Positions 35,211-43,352 of a DNA stretch of 64,000 bases are shown here, one piece after another. The DNA is from Lysobacterales bacterium. Lineage in GTDB: Bacteria; Pseudomonadota; Gammaproteobacteria; Xanthomonadales; Rhodanobacteraceae. The stretch's first letter is position 1, and each line of letters opens with the position of its first letter. The notes beneath the pieces were generated by a model. The model worked only from the letters and a program-made list of their open reading frames with translations, made no database searches and was not told where the DNA came from. A program made the position numbers and the translations under genes. The stretch lies in assembly GCA_016721015.1 (NCBI GenBank), contig JADKJL010000011.1, positions 124,001 through 188,000 of the forward strand, read 5' to 3'.

Positions 35211-35789
35211 CAGATAGCTTTGATGCAGGTTTTCGACCTTGTCGTCGAGCGAAGCGAGTTCCGCACTGTTGTCAATCACGTCATCGGCAATCGCCAGGCG
35301 TTGTTCGCGAGTCGCCTGGGCGTCGAGCATTGATTCGGCCAGTTCAGGGGTGATGCCATCGCGGTCAAGCAGACGTTCGAGCTGCACGCTGCGCGGAACA
35401 TCGACGACGAGCACGCGATCGACCCAGTGGTACTCACCCGATTCCACGAACAACGGGATCACCAGCATCCCGTAGGCGCTGCATACCGCCGTGGCTCGTT
35501 CCTGCAAGGCCTGGCGAACGCGGGGATGAATGATTGTTTCAAGGCGCTTGCGAGCGTCCGCATCGCCGAAGACTCGCTCGCGCATGGCCCGGCGATCAAG
35601 CGCGCCATCCGCGCCAATTGCGCGGCTGCCGAATGCGGCTACGATCTCCTGCAGTGCGGGCGTGCCGATGGCGATGACCTCGCGAGCAACCAGATCGGCA
35701 TCGATGATTTCCACGCCACGTGCTGCGAATCGACGCTCGACTTCCGATTTGCCCGAAGCGATGCCTCCGGTCAGTGCGACTGTGAACAT
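35181..35789 (-). CDS. coaE: Dephospho-CoA kinase CoaE
   Basis: This enzyme catalyses the last step of coenzyme A synthesis. The start at 35789 gives MFTVALTGGIASGKSEVER, with the P-loop at residues 8-15; an upstream extension adds only 14 unsupported residues. DADLVAREV and VVDVPRSVQLERLLDRDG are CoaE signatures. The 202-aa length is standard. It lies 7 bp downstream of pyrF on the minus strand and is convergent with the Nudix fusion gene. In many relatives coaE is near pilD or secA. Confidence 0.95.
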   Translation of the reverse strand: MFTVALTGGIASGKSEVERRFAARGVEIIDADLVAREVIAIGTPALQEIVAAFGSRAIGADGALDRRAMRERVFGDADARKRLETIIHPRVRQALQERATAVCSAYGMLVIPLFVESGEYHWVDRVLVVDVPRSVQLERLLDRDGITPELAESMLDAQATREQRLAIADDVIDNSAELASLDDKVENLHQSYLSLASNKSVR

Positions 35790-35796
35790 TCCAAAG

Positions 35797-36621
35797 TCAG
35801 CCGGCGTTATTGCGATGACGATTGATCTCATCGCGCAGGGTCAGCGTGGCCTCGCGTGCCGCGTTGGCAAAATCATCATCGGTGCCGGCGTAGAGGATCG
35901 CGCGCGATGAGCTGACCAACAACCCCGTGCCATTGCTTGTCTGGCCATTGCGCAGCACGGCTTCGACATCACCGCCCTGGGCGCCGATGCCGGGCACCAG
36001 CAAGGGCAGGTCGCCGACGATCGCGCGCACCTCAGCCAGTTGCTGCGGACAAGTCGCCCCAGTTACCAGCAGGCAATTGCCATTGGCGTTCCATTCCCGC
36101 GCAACCTTGTCGGCGACATGCTGGTACAGCGGCCGGCCGCCGACATCGAGATCCTGCAGGTCGCCCGCTCCGGGGTTCGAGGTTCGACACAGAATAACCA
36201 CGCCTTTGTCCGCCCGATCAAGGAAAGGCTGCAACGAATCATGACCGAGATAGGGATTGACCGTAACCGCATCGGCGTCGTAGCGATCAAATGCCTCGCT
36301 GGCGTAATGTTGTGCAGTCGAGCCGATGTCGCCGCGCTTGGCATCGAGGATCACCGGCACGCCCGGTTGATGCATGTGGATATGCGCAATCAGGCGTTGC
36401 AGTGCATCTTCGGCACCAATCGCCGCGAAGTGCGCGATCTGTGGCTTGAAGCAGCAGACCAGATCGGCGGTCGCATCGACAATATCTCGACAGAAACGGA
36501 AAACCGAATCATCGTCTCCGGCGAACATTTCCGGGAAACGCGCCGGTTCCGGATCGAGACCGACGCAGACCAGCGAGTTGTTGTGCTGCCAGGCGTGGCG
36601 CAGGGATTCGATGAAGGTCAT
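35797..36621 (-). CDS. pyrF: Orotidine 5'-phosphate decarboxylase PyrF (type 2)
   Basis: This enzyme catalyses the final step of UMP synthesis. The catalytic Asp-Lys-Asp array is in ILDAKRGDIG (D93, K95, D98), the signature of the longer type 2 bacterial enzymes. NPYLGHDSLQPF, LCRTSNPGA and VPGIGAQGGD are also typical. The product is 274 aa. It lies between ettA upstream and coaE downstream on the same strand; a large inverted heptad element separates it from ettA. Confidence 0.95.
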   Translation of the reverse strand: MTFIESLRHAWQHNNSLVCVGLDPEPARFPEMFAGDDDSVFRFCRDIVDATADLVCCFKPQIAHFAAIGAEDALQRLIAHIHMHQPGVPVILDAKRGDIGSTAQHYASEAFDRYDADAVTVNPYLGHDSLQPFLDRADKGVVILCRTSNPGAGDLQDLDVGGRPLYQHVADKVAREWNANGNCLLVTGATCPQQLAEVRAIVGDLPLLVPGIGAQGGDVEAVLRNGQTSNGTGLLVSSSRAILYAGTDDDFANAAREATLTLRDEINRHRNNAG

Positions 36622-36645
36622 TGGCGCGAATCCGTCGCTGTGGAG

Positions 36646-36770
36646 CGGGAGTGGGAAGTGGGGAGTGGGGAGTAGGAACGCAGAAGAGCGCGGTGCTCTC
36701 TCAACGACCGCCGCGCGCCTGCTTGTTGCTTTGCTCTTCCCATTTCCTACTCCCCACTCCCCATTCCCGG
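36646..36770. repeat. Paired inverted heptad element between ettA and pyrF
   Basis: The left arm is four GGGAGTN-type units with one GGAAGTG (36647-36674). The right arm is CCCATTT CCTACTC CCCACTC CCCATTC CCGG (36740-36770). The arms are inverted and about 60 bp apart, so the transcript could fold into a long stem, acting as an attenuator or terminator between two codirectional genes. The ends read CGGGAGT and ATTCCCGG. Confidence 0.9.
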
Positions 36771-36773
36771 CTC

Positions 36774-38435
36774 TTAGACCAATTTCTTGTAACGCAGCCG
36801 ATGTGGTGCTGCCGCGTCGTCGCCGAGGCGGCGCTTCTTGTCTTCTTCGTATTCGCGGTAGTTGCCGGCAAAGAATTCAACATGTGAATCGCCCTCGAAA
36901 GCGAGGATATGCGTGGCGATGCGGTCGAGGAACCAGCGATCATGCGAGATCACGAACACATTGCCGGGGAACTCAAGCAAGGCATCCTCGAGCGCACGCA
37001 GGGTTTCGATATCGAGATCGTTCGACGGTTCATCGAGCAGGAGCACATTGCCGCCCTGGAGCAAGGTCTTGGCCAGATGCAGGCGGCCGCGTTCACCACC
37101 CGACAGCGTGCCGACCATCTTCTGCTGATCCTGACCCTTGAAGTTGAAGCGGCCCAGATAGGCGCGCGACTGGATCTCGATGCCGTTGATGTTGAGGATG
37201 TCGGCGCCACCGGAGATTTCCTGGAACACGTTGTGGTCGCCTTCGAGCTTTTCGCGACTCTGGTCGACATAGGCGACCTTGACCGTCTGCCCGCGCGTGA
37301 TCTCGCCCTTGTCCGGCTTTTCCATGCCCATGACCATCTTGAACAGGGTCGACTTGCCGGCGCCGTTCGGGCCGATGATGCCGATGATCGCGCCATGCGG
37401 CACGACAAAACTTAGATCCTCGATCAGCAGGCGATCGCCGAATGATTTGCTGACATTCTTGAATTCCATGATCGAGCTGCCGAGGCGCTCGCCAGGCGGG
37501 ATGAAGATCTCGTTGGTCTCGTTGCGGCGCTGGTAATCGACCGATTGCAACTCCTCGATCTTGGACAGGCGTGCCTTGCCCTTGCTGCGGCCGCCCTTGG
37601 CGTTGCTGCGCGCCCACTCGAGCTCGCGCTGGATCGCCTTCTGACGGGATTTCTCCTGGTTTTCCTCCTGCTTGAGGCGCTCGCCCTTCTGCTCCAGCCA
37701 CGAGGAGTAGTTGCCCTTCCAAGGAATGCCGCGGCCGCGATCGAGTTCGAGGATCCACTCGGCCGCATTGTCGAGGAAGTAGCGATCATGGGTGACCGCG
37801 ACGACCGTGCCGGGGAAATCGGCGAGGAAGTTTTCCAGCCACTCGACTGATTCGGCATCAAGATGGTTGGTCGGCTCGTCGAGCAGGAGCATGTCCGGCT
37901 TCGACAGAAGCAGGCGACACAGGGCTACGCGGCGCTTCTCGCCACCCGAGAGCTTGCCGACGTTCGCTTCCCATGGCGGCAGGCGCAGAGCGTCAGCGGC
38001 GACTTCGAGCTGGCGCTCGAGTGCGTGCGCATCGGTGACGGCAAGCAGGCTTTCAAGGCGCTGCTGTTCGGCGGCGAGTTTGTCGAAGTCGGCGCCTTCC
38101 TCGGCATACGCCGCATACACCTCATCGAGACGCTGTTGCGCATGGATGATCTCGGCGACGCCTTCTTCGACGACTTCACGTACCGTTTTGGTCGGATCAA
38201 GCGTCGGCTCCTGTTCGAGATAGCCAACCTTGGTGCCGGGATTGGCGCGCGCCTCACCCTGAAAATCGGTATCGACGCCGGCCATGATGCGCAGCACAGT
38301 CGACTTGCCGGAACCGTTCACGCCAAGCAGGCCGATCTTGGCGCCGGGGAAGAACGACAACGAAATATCCTTGATGATCTGGCGCTTGGGCGGGACGATC
38401 TTGCTGACGCCATTCATTGTGTAAATGTATTGCAT
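36774..38435 (-). CDS. ettA: Energy-dependent translational throttle protein EttA
   Basis: This ABC-F ATPase binds the ribosomal E site and gates translation according to ATP/ADP ratio. It has no membrane spans. The two ABC domains show GVNGSGKST with LSGGEKRRVALCR, and GPNGAGKST with LSGGERGRLHLAK, with DEPTNHLD and DEPSNDLD Walker B motifs. The long charged linker (about residues 245-320) is typical. The start at 38435 gives MQYIYTMNGVSKIVPP after CGGAG; the longer frame upstream covers a repeat. The product is 553 aa. Confidence 0.96.
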   Translation of the reverse strand: MQYIYTMNGVSKIVPPKRQIIKDISLSFFPGAKIGLLGVNGSGKSTVLRIMAGVDTDFQGEARANPGTKVGYLEQEPTLDPTKTVREVVEEGVAEIIHAQQRLDEVYAAYAEEGADFDKLAAEQQRLESLLAVTDAHALERQLEVAADALRLPPWEANVGKLSGGEKRRVALCRLLLSKPDMLLLDEPTNHLDAESVEWLENFLADFPGTVVAVTHDRYFLDNAAEWILELDRGRGIPWKGNYSSWLEQKGERLKQEENQEKSRQKAIQRELEWARSNAKGGRSKGKARLSKIEELQSVDYQRRNETNEIFIPPGERLGSSIMEFKNVSKSFGDRLLIEDLSFVVPHGAIIGIIGPNGAGKSTLFKMVMGMEKPDKGEITRGQTVKVAYVDQSREKLEGDHNVFQEISGGADILNINGIEIQSRAYLGRFNFKGQDQQKMVGTLSGGERGRLHLAKTLLQGGNVLLLDEPSNDLDIETLRALEDALLEFPGNVFVISHDRWFLDRIATHILAFEGDSHVEFFAGNYREYEEDKKRRLGDDAAAPHRLRYKKLV

Positions 38436-38511
38436 TGAAACTCCGGGTGTGGGGCGATGCCGACGCCGCCAAACAGGGCAGGGCAGTCGGTCAGGGAAAA
38501 GAGGGTTGCGG

Positions 38512-38517
38512 ATTATC
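38512..38517 (-). promoter_or_regulatory. Possible -10 element of ettA
   Basis: On the minus strand this reads GATAAT, 77 bp upstream of the ettA start. No convincing -35 box is seen at the right distance, so the call is tentative. The rest of the 38436-38698 gap holds only the REP pair described separately. Confidence 0.3.
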
Positions 38518-38600
38518 GCCGATCCGGGGGCGGGGCGCATGCCCGGGGCGGAAAACTGCTCCGGGAATAGGGAATGGACAACAGCGTGCCCCAAATTCTC

Positions 38601-38677
38601 TGTAGGAGCCCTCTTCAGGGGCGATGCTCCTGTTCCAACGACCGGCAAGAGCATTGCCCCTTAAGGGAGCTCCTACG
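38601..38677. repeat. REP-like pair (BIME) between ettA and valS
   Basis: GTAGGAGC followed by an imperfect palindrome (CCCTCTTCAGGGGC) lies at 38602-38622. A second copy in inverse orientation, GTAGGAGC with CCCTTAAGGGGC, lies at 38656-38676 on the minus strand. GATGCTC/GAGCATT arms lie between them. GTAG-headed palindromes in inverted pairs are the format of RAYT-associated REP sequences in Pseudomonas and Xanthomonadales. No RAYT gene is in the window. Confidence 0.75.
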
Positions 38678-38698
38678 GGAGCGTCGAGGCCAGTTCGC

Positions 38699-41527
38699 CT
38701 AGAGACGATCGAGTTGCTCGCCCAGTCCGGCCAGGGTTGCGCTGAAATCAGCCAGCCGCTGGCGCTCCTGATCGACCACGGCCGCCGGTGCGTTGGCGAC
38801 GAAGGTGTCGTTGCCGAGCTTGCCGTTGCATTTGGCGATCTCGCCTTCGATGCGCTTGATTTCCTTGCCCAGGCGCGCCTTTTCGGCATCGAGATCGATC
38901 AGCCCGGCCAGCGGGATCAGCACGCGCAGATCGCCCACAATGGCTGATGCAGAGGCTGGCTCTTCTTCGCCATCGGCCAGCCAGCGCTGGGAATCGGTGC
39001 GGGCAAGAAACGCGATCTGACTGGCGAAGCGCTCAACGCGCGCCCGATCGGAAGCGTTCCCCTTGGCGAACAGCAGCGGAATCAACTTGCCCGGCGAAAT
39101 ATTCATCTCGCTGCGGATTCGACGAATTTCGCCGAGTACCGATTTCAGCCACTCGATATCATTCACGGAGCTGGCATCAATGCCCGTGGTGAATTCGTCG
39201 CGGCGCGGGTAGGGACGTTGCGAAACCGATTCACCGGAGACGCTGAGCTTCGGCGCAACGCTCTGCCAGATTTCCTCGGTGATAAACGGGGTGATCGGAT
39301 GCAGGGCGCGCAGGATCGCTTCGAGCACGCGAACCAGCGTGTGCCGAGTGGATTCAACCGCTGCGGAATCGTCGCCGCTGAGCGCCGGCTTGCTCAGTTC
39401 TAGGAACCAGTCGCAATAGTCGTTCCAGACGAACTCATACAGCGCCTGCGCGACGAGATCAAACCGGTAGGTGGTGAAGTGCGCTTCGACCTCATCCAGC
39501 GTCACCGCCAACCGCGAAAGAATCCATTGCTCTGCCGGTGTGTTCGGCAATGCCGTGCCGGGGGAAGTCGTCTCGACATTCATGAGTACGAATCGGGCCG
39601 CGTTCCACAGCTTGTTGCAGAAGTTCTTGTAACCCTCGGCACGCTTGAGGTCGAAGTTGATCGTGCGCCCGTAAGTGGCTAGTGCGGCAAACGTGAAGCG
39701 CATCGCGTCGGTGCCGACCGCAGCAATGCCTTCCGGGTAATCCTTGCGGATGCGCTTCTCGACTTTTTCACGCACTTGTGGAATCAGCAATGAAGCCGTC
39801 GACTTTTTCACCAGTGCTTCAAGGTCAATGCCGTCGATCAGATCGAGCGGATCGATCGTGTTGCCCTTCGATTTCGACATCTTCTGGCCTTCGGCATCAC
39901 GCACGATGGCATTGATATAGACCTCGCGGAACGGCACCTTGCCGGTGAAGTACTGGGTCGCCATGACCATGCGCGCAACCCAGAAAAAGATGATGTCAAA
40001 GCCGGTAACGAGCACGGCACTCGGAATGAATTCCTGGTCCATTGACCAGTCGGCGACGACTTCGCCGTTTTCGCTCACCGGCCCGGGACCGGGCCAACCC
40101 ATGGTCGAGAATGGCCATAACGCAGAGGAGAACCAGGTATCGAGGACGTCTTCGTCCTGGCGCAATTCGCCGACCGGCTGGATCGACGAATGCGCGATCG
40201 CGTCATCGACATGCTCGCCGACAAAGATATTCTCGGCCTCGTCGTACCAGGCGGGAATCTGATGTCCCCACCAGAGCTGACGGCTGACACACCAATCCTG
40301 GATGTTTTCGAGCCACTGGTTGTAGGTGGTCGACCAGTTCTCGGGCACGAAGCGGATCGCGCCATCGCGCACGGCAGCCAGCGCCGGTTCGGTGATCGCC
40401 TTGCGTCCGCCGGGACCGGGTTGGCCATCGACGCGCGTGTCGCTGGTCAGATCGAGGAACCACTGATCGGTCAGCATCGGCTCGATCACCGCGTCGGTGC
40501 GCTGGCTGATCGGCACCTGCAGTTTGTGTTTTTTCGTTTCGACGAGCAGGCCAAGCGCATCGAGATCGGCAAGGATTTTCTTGCGCGCTACAAAACGATC
40601 GAGGCCACGATAAGCTTCGGGTGCTTCGTCGACGATCTTGGCATCGAGGGTCAGGATGACAATCGGTGCGAGTTTGTGGCGTGCGCCAATCTGCGCATCG
40701 TTGAAATCATGCGCCGGAGTGATCTTTACGCAGCCGGTGCCAAACTCGCGCTCGACGTAGCTATCGGCGATGACCGGAATTTCGCGATCAGTCAGCGGCA
40801 GCTTGAGCGTCTTGCCAATCAGGTGCTGGTAGCGCTCGTCCTCCGGATGCACGGCCACGGCAACGTCGCCGAGCATGGTTTCCGGGCGTGTCGTCGCAAC
40901 AACGAGACCTTCGCCGCCATCGCTGGCCGGGTAGCGGATCGACCACAGCGAGCCGTCTTTTTCCTCACTGTTGACCTCCAGGTCCGAGACGGCCGTCATC
41001 AGCACCGGATCCCAGTTGACCAGGCGACGGCCACGATAGAGCAGGCCATCGCGATACCACGTCACGAACACGCGGCGCACGGCGGCGGACAGGCCCTCGT
41101 CCATCGTGAAGCGTTCGCGCGACCAGTCGATCGAGGCGCCAAGGCGACGCATCTGGTTGCTGATCGTCGAACCGGATTCCTGCTTCCACTCCCAGACCCG
41201 TTCAATGAATTTTTCGCGGCCGAGATCGTGCCGCGTCTTGCCGGCGGCGGCGAGCTGGTTCTCGACGATCTTCTGCGTGGCGATACCGGCATGATCGGTG
41301 CCGCCCTGCCACAGCGTGCGCGAGCCGCGCATGCGCTGGTAGCGGCACAGCGCATCCATGATCGTCTGCTGGAAGGCGTGGCCCATGTGCAGGGTACCGG
41401 TCACATTCGGGGGCGGCAGCAGGATGCAATACGGGTTGCCATCGCCATGCGGCTTGAAAGCGCCCGCGGCTTCCCACTGTGCATACCACTTCGGTTCAAT
41501 CTGGCCGGGTTCGAAACTCTTGTCCAT
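38699..41527 (-). CDS. valS: Valyl-tRNA synthetase ValS
   Basis: This class I synthetase charges tRNA-Val and edits Thr. The start at 41527 gives MDKSFEPGQIEPKWYAQWE; an upstream extension of 13 residues is unlikely. The HIGH motif is in PPPNVTGTLHMGHA, and the KMSKS motif is in GQKMSKSKGN. A CP1 editing domain lies between them. The C-terminal coiled-coil arm (DAEKARLGKEIKRIEGEIAK) that grips tRNA is present. The product is 942 aa. A likely promoter sits at 41588-41616. Confidence 0.97.
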   Translation of the reverse strand: MDKSFEPGQIEPKWYAQWEAAGAFKPHGDGNPYCILLPPPNVTGTLHMGHAFQQTIMDALCRYQRMRGSRTLWQGGTDHAGIATQKIVENQLAAAGKTRHDLGREKFIERVWEWKQESGSTISNQMRRLGASIDWSRERFTMDEGLSAAVRRVFVTWYRDGLLYRGRRLVNWDPVLMTAVSDLEVNSEEKDGSLWSIRYPASDGGEGLVVATTRPETMLGDVAVAVHPEDERYQHLIGKTLKLPLTDREIPVIADSYVEREFGTGCVKITPAHDFNDAQIGARHKLAPIVILTLDAKIVDEAPEAYRGLDRFVARKKILADLDALGLLVETKKHKLQVPISQRTDAVIEPMLTDQWFLDLTSDTRVDGQPGPGGRKAITEPALAAVRDGAIRFVPENWSTTYNQWLENIQDWCVSRQLWWGHQIPAWYDEAENIFVGEHVDDAIAHSSIQPVGELRQDEDVLDTWFSSALWPFSTMGWPGPGPVSENGEVVADWSMDQEFIPSAVLVTGFDIIFFWVARMVMATQYFTGKVPFREVYINAIVRDAEGQKMSKSKGNTIDPLDLIDGIDLEALVKKSTASLLIPQVREKVEKRIRKDYPEGIAAVGTDAMRFTFAALATYGRTINFDLKRAEGYKNFCNKLWNAARFVLMNVETTSPGTALPNTPAEQWILSRLAVTLDEVEAHFTTYRFDLVAQALYEFVWNDYCDWFLELSKPALSGDDSAAVESTRHTLVRVLEAILRALHPITPFITEEIWQSVAPKLSVSGESVSQRPYPRRDEFTTGIDASSVNDIEWLKSVLGEIRRIRSEMNISPGKLIPLLFAKGNASDRARVERFASQIAFLARTDSQRWLADGEEEPASASAIVGDLRVLIPLAGLIDLDAEKARLGKEIKRIEGEIAKCNGKLGNDTFVANAPAAVVDQERQRLADFSATLAGLGEQLDRL

Positions 41528-41587
41528 GGGCACGGTGTTTCGCGTCCGCACTTGCGCGCGGCGCACTTCGCATGAAGGGAAGCGGGC

Positions 41588-41616
41588 ATTGTAGAGGAGG
41601 ACAGCGCTGTGCCCAA
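41588..41616 (-). promoter_or_regulatory. Predicted valS promoter
   Basis: Reading the minus strand, TTGGGC (41616-41611) and TACAAT (41593-41588) are 17 bp apart. Transcription would begin near 41581, about 55 bp upstream of the valS start. Confidence 0.5.
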
Positions 41617-41652
41617 ACGGCTATTGTTCGGGCTTGCAACGGAGGATTGGCG

Positions 41653-42285
41653 ATGACGACAGGCGTCGAGGTGATCGGGCACCCGCTGGTGCAGCACAAG
41701 TTGACCTTGCTGAGGAAGAAAGCGACCAGCACGGTGGATTTTCGTCGCCTGCTCGGCGAGCTGTCGGCTTTGATGGCGTATGAGGTCACGCGCGACCTGC
41801 CGTTGCACGAGGTGGCCATCGAGACCCCGGTGGGGCCGATGACCGGGCATCTCATCGATGGCAAGAAGGTCGTCTTCGTGGCGATCCTGCGCGCCGGCAT
41901 CGGCATCCTCGACGGCATGCTCAGCGTGGTGCCGGGCGCCCGCGTCGGCCATGTCGGCTTGTATCGCGATGCGGCGACCCTGCGCGCGGTCGAGTACTAC
42001 TTCCGCATGCCGCGCGACATGTCATCGCGCGATGCGATCGTGGTTGATCCGATGCTGGCCACGGGCAATTCCGCCGTCGCCGCACTGGACCGGCTCAAGG
42101 AAACCAAACCGCGCTCAATCCGCTACGTTTGCCTGGTCGGCTGCCCCGAAGGCGTCGCCAACCTGCGCGAACGGCATCCGGACGTGCCGATTTTTGCCGC
42201 CGCGATCGACCAGGGCTTGAACGAGCACGGCTACATCGTGCCGGGCCTCGGCGATGCCGGCGATCGCTATTTTGGTACCAAGTGA
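41653..42285 (+). CDS. upp: Uracil phosphoribosyltransferase Upp
   Basis: This salvage enzyme makes UMP from uracil and PRPP. The PRPP-binding motif VDPMLATGNSA is at residues 131-141, and the C-terminal uracil-binding region GLNEHGYIVPGLGDAGDRYFGT is complete. The ATG at 41653 follows GGAGGA (41641-41646); the open frame upstream overlaps valS. The 210-aa length is standard. It is divergent from valS and convergent with holC, and so stands alone. With pyrF it gives two routes to UMP in this window. Confidence 0.96.
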   Translation: MTTGVEVIGHPLVQHKLTLLRKKATSTVDFRRLLGELSALMAYEVTRDLPLHEVAIETPVGPMTGHLIDGKKVVFVAILRAGIGILDGMLSVVPGARVGHVGLYRDAATLRAVEYYFRMPRDMSSRDAIVVDPMLATGNSAVAALDRLKETKPRSIRYVCLVGCPEGVANLRERHPDVPIFAAAIDQGLNEHGYIVPGLGDAGDRYFGTK

Positions 42286-42288
42286 AGA

Positions 42289-42498
42289 CGGGAGTGGGGA
42301 GTGGGGAGTCGGGAGTCGGTGAAGCCAGCCGGGAATGGAGAATCGGACTGTGCAGACAGGATGTCGAAACGAACAGCGCAGCTGGCCCGAAGGGCAAGCC
42401 GCAGGAGCGGCGCGTCAATAGGGAATGGGTAAAGGCAAAAGCATCACGCTCGCGCTTCCTGCTTTTCCGACTCCCGACTCCCGACTCCCGACTCCCGG
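42289..42498. repeat. Paired inverted heptad element between upp and holC
   Basis: The left arm is GGGAGTG GGGAGTG GGGAGTC GGGAGTC GG (42290-42319). The right arm is four CCGACTC units plus CCGG (42467-42498). They enclose about 147 bp that also has GGGAATGGAGAATCGG and AGGGAATGGG fragments. The element fills nearly the whole gap between two convergent genes and starts 3 bp after the upp stop. It could act as a bidirectional terminator. Confidence 0.92.
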
Positions 42499-42502
42499 CC
42501 CC

Positions 42503-42925
42503 TCACATATCGTGCTTGGTCAGATCAAAGCCGCGCTTCTGGTATTCCTTCCAGCGTCGGCGTGAACCGTCGCGTTCGGCCGGATCCGCCGCGACGACTT
42601 CGAGGATGCGATCGTGGTTGCCAAACGCGCAACCGTCACGCAGATTGATCGCCAGTGGTCGATCATCGGCATCGATGCCGGGTGGAACGATCAGCACGGC
42701 AGTGATGGCATCGTCTTCGTCACCGGCAATCTGGTGCGGAATGAAGGCGTCGTCGGCAAACTCCCAGAGCCGCGCATCGATTTCCTCGGCTTGATCCTGC
42801 GAACGCGCCAGGATCATGGTCGGTTGCTCATTCGCGAACGCCTTGCGCGCCAGCTCGCATACCAGCAGCAGCGGATCCTCGCGGAAGCGTGGCTTGTCGA
42901 TCAGGTAGAAGACGGCGCCGGGCAC
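42503..42925 (-). CDS. holC: DNA polymerase III chi subunit HolC
   Basis: Chi links the clamp loader to SSB on the lagging strand. The start is a GTG at 42925, giving VPGAVFYLIDKPRFREDP (initiated as Met), which matches the usual FYLL opening. KPRF, CELARKAF, WEFADDAFIPH and the C-terminal RRRWKEYQKRGFDL are HolC-typical. The product is 140 aa. It lies 4 bp after a membrane-protein gene that is itself coupled to pepA, so the old pepA-holC-valS order has an extra gene here and is interrupted by upp before valS. Confidence 0.9.
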   Translation of the reverse strand: MPGAVFYLIDKPRFREDPLLLVCELARKAFANEQPTMILARSQDQAEEIDARLWEFADDAFIPHQIAGDEDDAITAVLIVPPGIDADDRPLAINLRDGCAFGNHDRILEVVAADPAERDGSRRRWKEYQKRGFDLTKHDM

Positions 42926-42929
42926 TGGC

Positions 42930-43352
42930 TCAGAAACTCGCAGGCGGCGCGCTGCCGGGTTGCAGCATTGCCATCACGGTTGTGCCGATGATCGATGCGA
43001 ACGCACAGGCGAAGATCAAGCCAAAGAAGCGCAGGATCGGCAAAAGGCGTTTCCCTTCCGGTCGGGTCTTGTAGAAATAGTAGGGCACGAAAACCGCGGC
43101 AAGCAGGATGATGGCGACATTGAGCCAGACTGGCCGCTGGATATCGAGTTGCGCGCTGTCAGCCTGCAACCAACGAAAACCGAGCACGAACAACATGACG
43201 TTGGCGCCGAGCTGGATGCTCAGCGGCATGCCAGTCTCGGCGACATTCGGAGCGATCACCGCGACGACGATGCCGGTCGCCAGCGAGACTCCCAGCATCG
43301 CCGCGATGGCGGTTGTTTTCTGTCGCTGCCAGCGGTCAGGCGGTTCGCTCAT
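42930..43352 (-). CDS. Predicted four-span membrane protein between pepA and holC
   Basis: I do not recognise the family. The 140-aa product starts at 43352 (MSEPPDRWQRQKTTAIAAML), with ATG overlapping the pepA stop. Hydrophobic segments lie at about residues 16-37, 47-64, 78-97 and 109-131, so four spans are likely with both ends in the cytoplasm. There are no catalytic motifs. Its position inside the pepA-holC operon makes it a member of that transcription unit. The longer open frame upstream overlaps pepA and is not credible. Confidence 0.7.
   Translation of the reverse strand: MSEPPDRWQRQKTTAIAAMLGVSLATGIVVAVIAPNVAETGMPLSIQLGANVMLFVLGFRWLQADSAQLDIQRPVWLNVAIILLAAVFVPYYFYKTRPEGKRLLPILRFFGLIFACAFASIIGTTVMAMLQPGSAPPASF

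Noticed and set aside
36774..38654. N-terminal extension of ettA
   Set aside because: The region 38436-38654 contains the REP pair and spacer; the canonical MQYIYTMNGV start follows a CGGAG site.
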